Origin: Citrus sinensis | Lineage: Eukaryota > Streptophyta > Magnoliopsida > Sapindales > Rutaceae | Assembly: GCF_022201045.2 (NCBI RefSeq) | Contig: NC_068560.1 | Coordinates: 35,675,001 to 35,739,000 of the forward strand | Direction of reading: 5' to 3' | DNA length: 64,000 bases | Shown: positions 47,201-58,971 of the stretch, piece by piece | Layout of the letters: the number at the start of each line of letters is the position of its first letter | Position numbering within the stretch: position 1 is the first letter of the stretch | The notes under the pieces: model-generated | What the model saw: the letters and a program-made list of their open reading frames with translations, nothing else | Databases searched by the model: none | What the model was told of the DNA's origin: nothing | Translations under genes and position numbers: made by a program

Positions 47201-50200
47201 ATATGTATTATTATTGTGATTTGTTTTTATTCATTATTCCACCTCCACTTCCACTTCCACCGCAAACCCCAGCCGATCTCAGTCCTGTCATGTCCCTTTA
47301 CTTTTCTTTTTATTCGTACCATCATCCTTCTTCTTTATCTTATTATTAAAGGAATCATCTAAAACCCAAATCTGATCGTATATAATGATAATAATATACT
47401 AATTTTTTTTTAATTATTTTTACTATATGAGTAAAATTCAAATTTCAAAATTAAGGAAGAGTGACTTTAATAGAGTTCAATCATCTAACACCCACCTTAT
47501 TCCCCATAAAAGCTGTTCTTTTATCTATCTCCTTTCTTTAATTTTTATCTGCTTTCTCAAGTGGAAGTGGGGACTCCTGCATTGGCTTACCTCCACTTTG
47601 TATCTCTTTTGCCTTTCCTTTCATCTTAGATGTACATTCGTGAATGATTCTTCTGGGACTCCAGTATGTATGTGTTCAGTGATTCTTACACTGTCAAAGT
47701 TATACGATTTTGAACTGAACATGTAGCTTTTTGATGCCCACAGCCACAACTGCTGCTGCTTCGTGTATGCGGGATCTTTTAGTGCAGTAGTAATTAAAAG
47801 GATGACCCCATTGTAAATGAAATACACACACACACACACGATAGATAGATTGCTTCACTTGAGCGAGGTTGAGGGATTTTAATTTCTCTCTACTCTATAT
47901 TTATTTCTTCGCTCATTTCTCTAGATAAAAATGCTTGAGACGTACGTATTTGCAATTATCTAATCTTACCTACCTGTGCACTTAATTACTTTCTAGCACG
48001 ACACGATAGTTATCTGTCTACTTTGAGAAGCTTCATAGAAAGACAAAGAAAACTTTGGGAAAGTTGGCATAAATAAATTTGCGTCATATATGTGAGGTTG
48101 AAAATCTATATGAGTAATTAAGCGGTAGGATATATTTCAGAGTGTCTTTTTGAGTATGTTCTCTAAAGAAATATCAGCAATAAATTTAGAATCTGGGCGT
48201 ATGCCAAGTAGGTGATCAGTTTATGAAAGCATGCTTTTTTATTAATATATTTTGCAGAAAAAAAAAAAAAACAGGTAATTGCTGGTTGCTAAGTATATAA
48301 CCCCAGTTCATTACACAACATATTTTTTTTTTTTTTTTTAATTTTTCCCCACCATTTTCTTCCACAGTGTTTCATTTCATTAGTTTTCAGACTCGGCCAA
48401 TGTTCCACTTCCACATCTGCTTCACAGTCACTAACAACAAATAGGTAGCTGAGGGCAGTCCCAAGTTCTATTGCTTGTCGGCATCTTCAGTACTTTTGGC
48501 AACAGCCAACAGCGGTCCTAGGAACAAAATTAAAACTTCTCTTCATTAATTTGTCTCTATCTATCTTAGCTACTTCCAATAACCTTAACTTGTTTCGAAA
48601 GACTAATCGCTGGGGTTAATTTGTATATTTTATATATTAATTATTTGGCTTCTTTTGTTAAATTATAAAATTATAAAAATCAGAAAGAAAGGAAACAAGA
48701 GTTAACGTGTGTGTGTTTATATATATATATATATATTCATGCAAATTCATTAACGTAAAGGCAATAACAGTATAGTAAGTAATTGCTTTTAAGGAGTGGG
48801 AGTGGCGCGTGTAAGAATGAAATAATGCACATCATTTTCACAGATGGACCGTCGGATATGTGCGCGCTGAGTGAACGATCTATTCCTTACAAAGCTTTTT
48901 GCTTGACATGATTGACCAGGCAAAAAAGAAAGGGGTTTTCTCAGTGGATAATTAGGTGGCAATAATATTTGCATGATTATATATATCATTTGGAATATGT
49001 ATATTGCATTTTAAATAATAATAATATAATATAAATAAACAAAGAGACGAACGAAATCTGGACAGTCCGGATCGACCCAACACTGCAAATGATTTGAGGA
49101 TAACTGCAGTTCCCCATAATGGATCACCATCCGATCAATTACAAAACAATAATTATTTTTCTTTTTTTTAAAAAAAAAAAAAACATGCATATATTTTTCT
49201 TTGACGAATTTCGATGAGAATCAGATATGCAATTGTGTATCATGAATTATTGGCTGTCGTCAACAGAAAAAGGAAAGGAAAATAAAATAAATGTCGCTTT
49301 AAGCACTTTGCTTTGTGAGTAATGGACGTAAGAGGTGGGTCTTTGAAATTGATATGTATGCATGAAATGATGGTGAAGATGATGGAGGGACCCAAATGAG
49401 GTTGATGATGATCATCATCACAAGGGGAATCCCTTGGATTGAGGAGTAGTATTAGCATGTAGCTAGCACAGCAGCAGCCTTGAATTGTGGGACCTTTTTC
49501 TTTAACGTTTTATCAGCCACAGTATAAAAAGATGTGAAGACGAAGAAGAAAAAGAATGTGATGTGCATGTGATCCAACAGCCTTTATGTTCCCCTCTTCT
49601 TCTAACCAAATGTATATATATTTTTTAACCCACCAATATTAATTCCAAACCATCTTTAGTGTTTTTTTTTTTTTTTTTTTTTAAATTAGTTAATTGATCA
49701 CCTGGGTCTCTATTACTTTTTGGCACAATCATGTTTAGGTCTAACATTACATTGTTGTTAATGTTTTGTACTAAGACTTAATTTTGGGCCCATACTCCAT
49801 TAAAGACATTTTACTCGTTAGCTAGTGGAATTCAAAAGACACCATATCACATCAATCATTCTGTAGAATATACTGTATATAATATATCTCTATCAATTAT
49901 ATTCTCTGTATACACGATAAAGTTTCTCACGTTTGTAGTAGGAGCTTTTTCACGTAGAAGTTGAATTGATGCCTTTAAGAAAGAATATTGAAAGAAAGAG
50001 GGAAAGCAAAAGAAAAGAGAAAGGAAAGAAGGAGAAGAAAGAGAGAAAGAAAGAAAAATGAAGGGAAAGATATCTATTGTTGTTGCTCTCCTTTTAATGT
50101 ATCTCCAAAGTGAGTTAAAATGAGCTTTGTTTCAGTGACAAGCAACAATAGGCCTTGCAAGACTAAATTCTTTGCTTTTCAACCTCTTTTATGGAGGGAT

Positions 50201-51590
50201 AGAGCTTTTGCATGGAAAACAAATCCTTTATTATATATATATATATATATATATATTCTAATGTTCCATTGATAGATTCCTTTTCTGTTTAATCAATCAA
50301 TTTAAAAACTTTCTTTACTTCATTTGGGTCAATGTCTTAGTTCACTTTTAAGTCCTATAAATATACATAATTTCTTAATGAGTGAGGCAGAATACACATC
50401 TAAATGGCTACGTACTTCTTAATTAGCAAGCAATTAAGTCATTTCCTCGCGACTGGAGACCTGATGAGGGACCCTAGCATTATTATTTAATTAACTCCAT
50501 GATCATCAATTTGAAAAAGAGTGACAACAAAAGTATTTGTGCTGGCTATTGAACTAATAAAATCTTATATGATATGGTTATAGAAAATTTGGGGTCCAAA
50601 ACCCGCAACGCCAGATCGAGCTATAAAGGTCCCGAGAGGCTCCAAAAAAAAAAAAAAAAATACCATCTAAGGTATAAACATTTTTTATTTTTTTTTCACA
50701 AAAACAAGGAAGAAATTTATGCTATGTGTTACTAAATTTCTCTTGTCATTGATTAGTTATAACTTGATCTATTGTTTAGAGTAATATTTGGTTGTATAGG
50801 CTTATGGATGATCTTGTAATATAGAATATAAACACAAAGTGCAAACTTTCAAAAACAAAAAAAAAAAAAAAACGAAAAAGAAATGTGCGCACTTTGTTAT
50901 TTCTGTTATAAATATTAGCCTTTGCTAATTAAACATACAATTCCCACTTAATTCTAATAAACTTGCTAAATAAAAATAAGCACGTCATAATTCACGACAC
51001 TCGTTGATGTTACAAATTAAAGCAAATCACACTACAATCAGCCGATCATAAATATCAGATATATATCACAAATTAAGCAACGGTCAAAAGATCACCAAGA
51101 GTCAAGAGCAACGTGCAGATTATAAACAAGGAAAATAGTTGGCCTCAATCCTGATATCAAGTATTTTCTATTCAGGCTACGTTTTAATTGCTCAATAGTT
51201 TTGGAAATACTCGAAATCTTTTATTATTATTCACTACATAATTGGTCAAACAATCCTATATCTTTGATTAATAATAATGAAATTCAAGCTAACTTAAGAG
51301 GAACAAGTCAATAATAGTTGTTTCAGTTGTAAACTAAATATTCGCCCTCGTGTTTAAAACTCATCAAAATTCCCAAGTCATTATTAGAGAAATGTGAACT
51401 TTTGCTTTTGCTTTTGTTTTTGTTTTTGGTTTTTTTTTTTTTTTTTTTGTGTGTTTTTTGTGACAAGGGAGTTTTGATGGTATTGAATATGAGGGGAAAA
51501 ATAATTAATGTTTAACAAACAACACAAGGATTTGATGGTCTTCTATTATAAAGCCAAACCTGAAAAACTAAAACTTACATTGATCACAGC
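44212..51590. other. Long spacer, 7.4 kb, no supportable gene
   Basis: It starts with the 3' UTR of the RING gene. A pyrimidine-rich block at 44750-45330 has long ORFs in several frames, but none matches a family I know and the frames overlap each other. A degenerate repeat block follows (45390-45570, listed). A possible MITE lies at about 46134-46493. From 46500 on the DNA is AT-rich, with TA microsatellites at 48718-48735 and 50235-50256 and a poly-T run at 51430-51448. Confidence 0.45.
45390..45780. repeat. Degenerate tandem repeats around TGCAATTTGT
   Basis: From about 45405 to 45573 variants of GGTCTGCAATTTGTGTTGAA recur every 22-30 bp, at least six times. A separate pair of direct copies of CTGAAACGACTTCATTTCAT (one base different) lies at about 45657 and 45743. 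The block looks like the inside of an old element, but no ends were found. Confidence 0.6.
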
Positions 51591-51594
51591 TTAT

Positions 51595-52031
51595 TGTTAC
51601 GGTCCGCCCAATTCGCTAGCCCAATTGCCCACAATTTCGGGCTAGAGAGCCAACACAAGGCCAAGAGTGCTAGCTTGGCCCAATTCCGGAAGGTTCTAGG
51701 CAACTCTAGCACATGTGAACATGTAAATATTCTAGAATACTTTATACAATTCCAGCACATGAGTTTGACCAAGTTTGGCAAAGTTAGGTGAAGTTAGGTG
51801 AAGTTAGGCAAAGTTAGGCAAAGCCTCCCCTATAAATATGGGATGGCATTAAGCATTTGTATCCAACAAACACTACAACAAGCACTGTAATCTCTCTTTG
51901 TGCAATACAAGTTTCTTTGGCTCAATTGCTCTCTTCTCTTGTTTGAGAATCTCTAGGCTTACTTAGCAACATTCGGCAAAGTTGTCTAAGTGCCGCACGG
52001 GTTAGCTGCGCAAAACACTCATCCCGTGACA
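51595..52031 (+). repeat. 5' LTR of the gag-protease element
   Basis: 437 bp, TG...CA ends. A TATA box (TATAAATA, 51831-51838) fits the start of the U3/R border. Just before it, four to five copies of a 10-bp unit AAGTTAGGTG/AAGTTAGGCA lie in tandem (about 51780-51823) and could be an enhancer-like array. The copy appears unchanged in the 3' LTR. Confidence 0.92.
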
Positions 52032-52033
52032 AG

Positions 52034-52045
52034 TGGTATCAGAGC
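52034..52045 (+). other. Primer binding site, initiator-Met tRNA type
   Basis: TGGTATCAGAGC, two bases after the 5' LTR, complementary to the 3' end of plant initiator methionine tRNA. This is where minus-strand DNA synthesis would be primed. Confidence 0.9.
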
Positions 52046-52081
52046 TAAGGTTTGCACGCACGCAAATTAGCTCACGAAGCA

Positions 52082-54214
52082 ATGGCCAACCCTTCGAACG
52101 TAGCACAAGAGGGTGTTGTTGGTGTGGATGTTCCACCGGAACCAAGCCGTGGCCGAGAGGGAGAACGCGCCCAAGGCAAGACTCGCGGCAAGTCCAAGGC
52201 CCTATCCGTGGATGCGTTGGAGCCTCGTGTAGGCACTCTCGAAATAGCATTGTCCGCCGCTCAAGATAGCCTCGTGGGATTGGAGGAAAGAGTGGATGGT
52301 CTCGAGGGAGAATACGCCGAGTTCACGGTGGCCACAAAAGCTCTCATCCATGAGCAAGCGAACATTCTCCGAGGTGAGTTTCGTTCTTTCCATGATGAGT
52401 TGTTCAAACTTCGTAGTTTTGTTCAGGACGAACTACGTACTGTCCGTGCGGAAGTGGATGAAGTCCGCTCGGATTGGGCATGGCACAAGCGCACACTCTC
52501 CACAAGTCCAGCTTCCGCAAACTTGAGTGATGCGCGCCGCATTGACGTGCCAAAGCCTGACACCTACGATGGCACACGCAATGCCACCATCGTGGACAAT
52601 TTCCTCTTTGGGCTGGATCAATACTTCGATGCCATGGGTGTCCGAGATGAGGCATCGAAAGTGGGCACTGCACCCACCTATCTTCGAGGCGCTGCACAAC
52701 TATGGTGGCGTCGCAAGCATGGCGAGATGGGCAAGGGCATTTGCACCATCGACACTTGGGCTGACTTCAAGCAAGAACTCCGAAAGCAGTTCGCCCCAAG
52801 CAATGCGGAGAAGGAAGCGCGAGCGCGCTTACGTCGCCTCAAGCAATCGGGTAGCATTCGGGACTACATCAACGAGTTTACTACCCTTATGTTGGAGATA
52901 AGCGACATGTCCGACAAAGATTCACTCTTCTACTTTCAAGATGGCCTCAAGGATTGGGCCAAGACCGAGCTTGATAGGCGTGGTGTTCAAACACTTGACG
53001 ACGCCATCGCCATTGCGGAGTCGCTCACCGAATACTCCGCCCAGCTCAAGGACAAGAGGTCTAGCTATGACCAAGGTGGGGGAGAGAACCATGAGGACAA
53101 CAACCGCAATTGCAAGGAATGGAGCAAGAAAAAGCCTCCAAGCGGCAAGGACGGGCAAAGTAAGTCCGAGAAGCCACCCAAGCCTCGAAGCCCATGCTTC
53201 ATTTGCAATGGCCCTCATTGGGTACGCGACTGCCCGGAGAAAAAGTCGTTGAATGCCCTCGTAACACAACTCAAGGGCCAATGCACACCAACTACGGAAG
53301 AACCCCAACACAACTTGGGTTCGCTCCAACGCCTTAGCACACTCGTGAGCCAACCGCCAGAACCCACAAGGAAAGGGCTCATGTTCGTAAGTGTGCTCAT
53401 CAATGGCCGAACCGTTCGTGCGCTCCTTGACACCGGAGCAACGCACAACTTCATCTCCGAAGAAGAGGCTAAGTGTCTAGGCCTCAAGGTAACGCAGCAC
53501 GGAGGCACCATCAAGGCTGTAAACTCACCCGCCAAGCCATTTGCGGGAACCACACGAGGCGTACACGTTACGCTTGGGACATGGAATGGGAACCTCGACT
53601 TCTCGATTGTGCCGATGGATGACTTCGCAATGATCCTTGGCATGGAATTCTTCGACAAGGTACATGCCTTCCCACTTCCAGCAACAAACTCCCTTAGCAT
53701 CTTCGATGGGAATAAGGCATGCGTGGTACCGGTCGAGCGCGCACAACCCACAAAAAAGGCGCTCTCAGTCATGCAGTGCAGACGAGGATTCAAGAAGAAT
53801 CCAGACCACTTGGTCTCCATCCGGCAACACCACAAGGGAGAGGATTCCGAAAGCCCTCCAAGCCAAGTCCCACAACAAGTACGAGCCGTCCATGACAAAG
53901 GCAAGGACGCTATGCCTCCGAAGCTCCCACCGAGACGAGTGGCTGAGCAACGCACAAAGCCATCCGAGCATAAGGGGTTGCGGAAACACAAGAGGGGACG
54001 CCGCAACACCAACCGAAAGAAGGAAACAACCACATGCGGAGCAAGTGGCGGAACCTCCCCAAGAGTGAAGCACACGAAGACTAACGACAAATCACGGAAC
54101 AAGTCCCCCAAGGAGCAAGGACGAGATCGCGACGAGGACGCCGCGAGCTTAGGTGGGGGAGGATGTTACGGTCCGCCCAATTCGCTAGCCCAATTGCCCA
54201 CAATTTCGGGCTAG
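52082..54214 (+). CDS. Gag-protease polyprotein of the LTR element
   Basis: 710 aa from the ATG at 52082; the frame is open upstream only to a TTG. A coiled-coil region (about residues 50-130) is followed by a retrotransposon gag core (about 150-315; PKPDTYDGTRN, LWWRRKHG, QFAPSNAEKEARARLRRL). A zinc knuckle CFICNGPHWVRDC (about 372-384) has the CX2CX4HX4C form. The retropepsin motif ALLDTGATHNFIS has its active-site Asp near residue 450, and ILGMEFF lies further on. The last 150 residues are basic and low in complexity. The frame runs through the polypurine tract and stops (TAG, 54212-54214) 48 bases inside the 3' LTR. Base use is much richer in G and C than the surroundings. The ORF is intact, which fits a recent insertion. 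Confidence 0.9.
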   Translation: MANPSNVAQEGVVGVDVPPEPSRGREGERAQGKTRGKSKALSVDALEPRVGTLEIALSAAQDSLVGLEERVDGLEGEYAEFTVATKALIHEQANILRGEFRSFHDELFKLRSFVQDELRTVRAEVDEVRSDWAWHKRTLSTSPASANLSDARRIDVPKPDTYDGTRNATIVDNFLFGLDQYFDAMGVRDEASKVGTAPTYLRGAAQLWWRRKHGEMGKGICTIDTWADFKQELRKQFAPSNAEKEARARLRRLKQSGSIRDYINEFTTLMLEISDMSDKDSLFYFQDGLKDWAKTELDRRGVQTLDDAIAIAESLTEYSAQLKDKRSSYDQGGGENHEDNNRNCKEWSKKKPPSGKDGQSKSEKPPKPRSPCFICNGPHWVRDCPEKKSLNALVTQLKGQCTPTTEEPQHNLGSLQRLSTLVSQPPEPTRKGLMFVSVLINGRTVRALLDTGATHNFISEEEAKCLGLKVTQHGGTIKAVNSPAKPFAGTTRGVHVTLGTWNGNLDFSIVPMDDFAMILGMEFFDKVHAFPLPATNSLSIFDGNKACVVPVERAQPTKKALSVMQCRRGFKKNPDHLVSIRQHHKGEDSESPPSQVPQQVRAVHDKGKDAMPPKLPPRRVAEQRTKPSEHKGLRKHKRGRRNTNRKKETTTCGASGGTSPRVKHTKTNDKSRNKSPKEQGRDRDEDAASLGGGGCYGPPNSLAQLPTISG

Positions 54215-54600
54215 AGAGCCAACACAAGGCCAAGAGTGCTAGCTTGGCCCAATTCCGGAAGGTTCTAGGCAACTCTAGCACATGTGAACATGTAAATATT
54301 CTAGAATACTTTATACAATTCCAGCACATGAGTTTGACCAAGTTTGGCAAAGTTAGGTGAAGTTAGGTGAAGTTAGGCAAAGTTAGGCAAAGCCTCCCCT
54401 ATAAATATGGGATGGCATTAAGCATTTGTATCCAACAAACACTACAACAAGCACTGTAATCTCTCTTTGTGCAATACAAGTTTCTTTGGCTCAATTGCTC
54501 TCTTCTCTTGTTTGAGAATCTCTAGGCTTACTTAGCAACATTCGGCAAAGTTGTCTAAGTGCCGCACGGGTTAGCTGCGCAAAACACTCATCCCGTGACA
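54164..54600 (+). repeat. 3' LTR of the gag-protease element
   Basis: 437 bp, the same length as the 5' LTR and, as far as I can compare by eye, the same at every base. The polypurine tract sits directly before it. Its first 51 bases also encode the end of the gag-protease ORF. Confidence 0.92.
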
Positions 54601-54604
54601 TTAT

Positions 54605-56666
54605 GGTATGGGTAGGAGAAGTAGGGGTTGACTGAGGCGAAAGGAATAGCACGTTCCACATATTTTCCTTCAAATATTAATAAGTATGATGGCGGAGTAG
54701 CAGCACAGGATTGTGTGTGTGTGTGTGTGTGTGTGAGTGTGACTGAGACACTGAGGGATTGTCACCTCTAGAAGGACAAAGTTGTCAATCAAATAACGCA
54801 AAGGACAAATCCTCTGAGTATACATGAGTGCATGCATTACAAAGACAAACGGCGATCTTGTCCGGTCCATTAATTAATATCAGTGTGCCATTTCCTCGTG
54901 GGATCCATATCCCCTCCCCTCGTGACTCTTTCTTTTTTCCTTTTTACTTCATTTCTTTTTTCCCTTAGTTCTCATAATAAGTACACACCAATGGGCCTTT
55001 GGTCCAGTGGGAGAGCCCTTGCACTTAGAATAATGAGTGCAAGGGTTCGAGCCTCCATGAAAGCATTTATGGGGTTTATTTACAATCATTCCTCAATTAT
55101 CAAATAATTGAGTGGAGCCAGTCTATTCTTCACAAAAGGTGAGTAGAGTGGACAACCCTCGAATATTTGAGAGGGTTTGAAGAATTTGGGCAGCGCTTCA
55201 GAGGAGTACATGACACGATGAAGGTCCCAATTGTAGAATCTGTTTGTAAATATTAATTGTAATACCTACAGTCCTGTATAACAGTATTCAAAAAAAAAAA
55301 AAAAGTACACACCGTCTGCCCATTTTGAACCAGTTCTCTTTGACCAAACCCTAGCTCTCTACTACGTATTTCACGAACCCAACAACATTATATTAATTGT
55401 ATAATATGTGACATTTGTATATATCTGTATGTATATAATATGTTTGTGTTCCTGGGTCCTGGCCATGGTGGGAAGAGAGGAGGAGGGGGGTCAGTGAAAC
55501 AGACAAAAGAGAGAGCGAGAAGAGACAGAAGAAAGAACCTTGTAGCTTGTCACGTATTTATACAGACTTTTGATTCTTTTTCACTTTAGAAATAGAGAGA
55601 TAGAAAGATACTTCTTTGAATATTATATATGTTTAGTAGCTTAATTGATTATTATATAAACCTATCAACTTTTTCTTTCTTTATTTATTCATTTATTTTT
55701 TATCCGTATTCGCTCTGTGTTTTAAGTTGTCTCTCCTTGAAATTCTCATTCTAGATTAACAGATAATAATTTTTAATTGTCTTCTATATAATTCCTAGAA
55801 ATTAATAACAATATTTTCAAATGTATCGGCGGTGGTCATGTGAGGAGGAGGAGGAGCAGGGGGCTGTGCGTTGTGGGGTTCACTTTTTCACTGCGTTTTA
55901 GAAATTGGAATAGAATCTTCTTGGCACCTCAACTTGTTAGAGGTAATAGGAAAATGGTGTTTTTATGTGTGTTTGTGTGTGTGTGTGTGTTGGCTTGGTT
56001 GCCACTGATGGTGGTGGGCTCGGGAGGATCTGTCTAAGTTGCTGACAACTTGTAAAAAATAAAAATTATCAGCCTTTATTTTCTAGATTTCCAGTCTCAG
56101 TAGGTCCACAACCTTTTATCGATGTCTGATACAAACAAAAATGCTTCATATAATTTGTTTAACTGGCTAGCTAGATTTGCTCATCAACTGCCCATCCTCA
56201 TCAATGCCATAGGGTCCCATGCCCTCATGCTGCGTACATTTGCTTGACAGACCCTCTAATTAATTAATGATCACATAATTGGTTAGCTTAATCCTGTAGA
56301 TGCTCAATTTGCTGCGCTTCCATTATTAATCTGTTACGGTTTCGAAACTAATTACACAATGACTGGCTAGGTAGCTCGAGTAATATTATTGTGTTTGATT
56401 TGATTCTCTTGAGATAGCAGCCTCCTATGATCTGTAAATTATGACAGTAAAAGTAATGGGTTGTGGGGGAACATATTTGTTGGAATTTGGAAGCATCTAG
56501 ATTGATGTTACATACATTACACATGTGACGCCTCCCATAAATATGCATGCAATATGAACATCAGAATAGAGAGTAAAATATTTAGATTTTCATTTATTTA
56601 TTTATTTTACGAAGGCAAGAAAAAAACAAAACAGGAATCACGAGAATGGCATACAAGCACAAGATT

Positions 56667-56700
<34 letters not shown>

Positions 56701-58971
56701 CTGTTTCCATGTCAGCCGCTGCGAATTTTTCACAGACCGCAGAAGGGGTAAGTTACTTACAAGTGTGTGTGTGTGTGAATTGTGAAGTTGAGGGGGGGTT
56801 TTAATAAAAGCCAAGATATAGATAAAAGAAAGAGAGAGAAGGGCATATCCAGTTTTAGAAGGTGGTATTTTCTCAGACCACAGCGAAGGGCCAAGGGAAA
56901 GTATGTATTTTCCCATTTTAATTGAATATCGGGACTTGAAGCTGACATCTTCTTCTTATTCTTTTCAAAATTTGAAGCTTCTCCGTATAGATGTAAATGT
57001 AAATGTAATGCAAAATAAAAGAATTCAACGTCACATGCAAAGCAATGAATCCTCCTATTTCCCTCCACTAGCTACTCCCTCAAATTTTAAATGTGGGTCT
57101 TGAATATTTTGGCTCATTCAGTGGAATCAAAAGAGAAAAAAAAAAAAAATCTTACATAAGAGAAGAAAGAAATGAAATGACAATATTAATCAAGAGAATC
57201 ACATTAAATAAAAGTGAAAGAAAGGAAATAAAATGGTGGGGGACTGGGACAGTTTAACTTTGTTTTTCCAATAATGAGAATCATATAACATGATCAAAAT
57301 AATCAGTTGAGTATCTATGTGAAATAATTAGTAATCATTTTCCTATAGTTTCACTTTGAACATGCTTCTGTCCCTACCTTGCCCGACTGTTCACTTACTC
57401 ATAACCAAAATGATGCGTTTCTCACTTTTAATTATAGGATCCCTCGATCTCTAATAACCACTTACTTCCAATATTTATTTAATTTCATGCATTTTTCTTT
57501 CACTTGTTGCTTTATTTATTTATTTATTTAAAGAGAGTAAAAAAAAAAACACTAATTGAGTTTCCGATATGAGAAAAAAAAAATTCTCGAGAAATTAAAT
57601 CATGAGAAATTAACGTGGAGAGTACATGGAATGTTGGGGCATTATCCGAGAAAGAAATTAGGAAAAGCTGAAATTTTTTTCAGTTATATATATGTGTGTG
57701 TGTGTTTATTCATGGAACGGAAACTTTTGGGCCAATAATTCAATTGAATCACCTGGGACACGTCAGCAAAGGAAAGAAGCCGAGCCGAGAGACAAGTGCC
57801 AAAGTTGGAGGCTCAAAGCAGAGGCCAAAGGCTATGTAGGGTGAGTCTGTACAATTGTAAGTTAGTGAGTAAAAGGCAGCAGTGGTATAGTAGCCAGAGA
57901 TAGCATGCATGTGTGTACTACTGTTGTATCTATCCATTGAAAAGTTTGCAAATATTATTATTAAATTAAAAAGAAAAATCAAAATTTGAAGAAAGAAAGA
58001 AAGAAGAAGAAGAAGAAGAAGAAGCAGCAGTAGAGGAAATAGAAATAGAAGCTGAGAGAAGAAATGTCGTCACCAAAACTCTTTTTTTTTTTTTTTTTTG
58101 TTTAAATAAAAAATAAAAGAGCTCTAGTTAAATCCCATCACGTAGTTCGATGTATCCTTTTACCTTATATATCTGCTAGAGTAGAGTAGTAGTAGAAAAT
58201 GATGGGATTCGAAATTGGAGACTGTGTCTGATGAGTTGGGTGTGTTATTAAACAACAAACGGAAAGCTACAAAATGAAAAGACGACACTCGTTTGACGTG
58301 AGCACTTAACTCAAAATCAAATTCAGACACACCTTCCTCTTCTCTTCGTAATGCTATTTTAATGAATAATAAATAAATATATATATAATATTGGATTGTT
58401 ACCGGCTAATTACACAGTGTAACACTGTGCGCATTTGACCAAAATACCCTTAGATTATAGCGGTAAAACGGGGGATGACATTGTAAATTAAAAAATTAGA
58501 AAGACAGGCTGCTGCAACCTGCACCTGCACCACCCTTGTGGCTGATTTTTAAGTGGGTGTGCGCGGGATCCCTTGTCAGAGTCAGAGAGAGAAAGAGAAG
58601 TCACGGGTTTGTCTTGAAATGCCCTTATTTCACAGTCCTAGACAGACAGACACATATTCTCTCTCACTACATAACCGAGGAGGGGGGAGGAGGAGGGTAA
58701 CAAATTAATTATAAACATTCACGCTGCCAAAAATATTTTACTATATATACGTTAAATATATCAATTAATTTAATCAAAACATTTTTTTTTTCTTTTTCTT
58801 TTTAATTTATACAGTTCCACACACTACCCTTTATCTGCTGCCATCATTTTTTATCCTCCGAAGAAATCACCAATTACCCATCACAGCCCCCCTCTCTCCC
58901 GACTCTCTCTCACTTGCTCCCGAACAAAAAATTTTTCTTGTTGCTTTGTTTTTGCTTTCACCCTTCTTTCA
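54605..58971. other. Spacer upstream of HSFB4
   Basis: It has a GT microsatellite at about 54714-54733, the SINE at 54979-55313, further TG runs (55972-55990, 56763-56776), A-runs near 56666-56690, and GAAGAA units at about 58001-58030. A TATA-like CTATATATAC at 58741-58750 lies 220 bp before the HSFB4 ATG. No gene seen. Confidence 0.45.
54979..55313 (+). mobile_element. tRNA-derived SINE, second copy, 11-bp duplications
   Basis: A box TGGTCCAGTGG at 55000-55010, B box GGTTCGAGCCT at 55044-55054, and an A tail of about 14 bases before 55303. The repeat AAGTACACACC flanks it at 54979-54989 and 55303-55313. Body and end share blocks with the SINE at 2035-2424 (CTCAATTA, GAGTGGAG, GAGTAGAG, TGTAAATAT, TGTAATAC), so both belong to one family. 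Confidence 0.88.

Larger units (their letters stand above)
51591..54604 (+). mobile_element. Non-autonomous LTR retrotransposon carrying only gag and protease
   Basis: Two 437-bp LTRs (51595-52031 and 54164-54600) begin TGTTAC and end GTGACA; by eye they are identical. A 4-bp duplication TTAT flanks the element (51591-51594 and 54601-54604). The primer binding site TGGTATCAGAGC (52034-52045) matches the 3' end of initiator-Met tRNA. A polypurine tract GGTGGGGGAGGA (54152-54163) abuts the 3' LTR. Between them is one ORF with gag and an aspartic protease. Reverse transcriptase, RNase H and integrase are absent; there is no room for them in 2.1 kb. Such elements have been called TR-GAG elements. 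Movement would need enzymes from a full Ty3/gypsy relative. Confidence 0.93.

Noticed and set aside
53215..54111. 298-codon antisense ORF inside the LTR element
   Set aside because: It mirrors the GC-rich gag-protease frame, and its translation has no domain; a shadow ORF.
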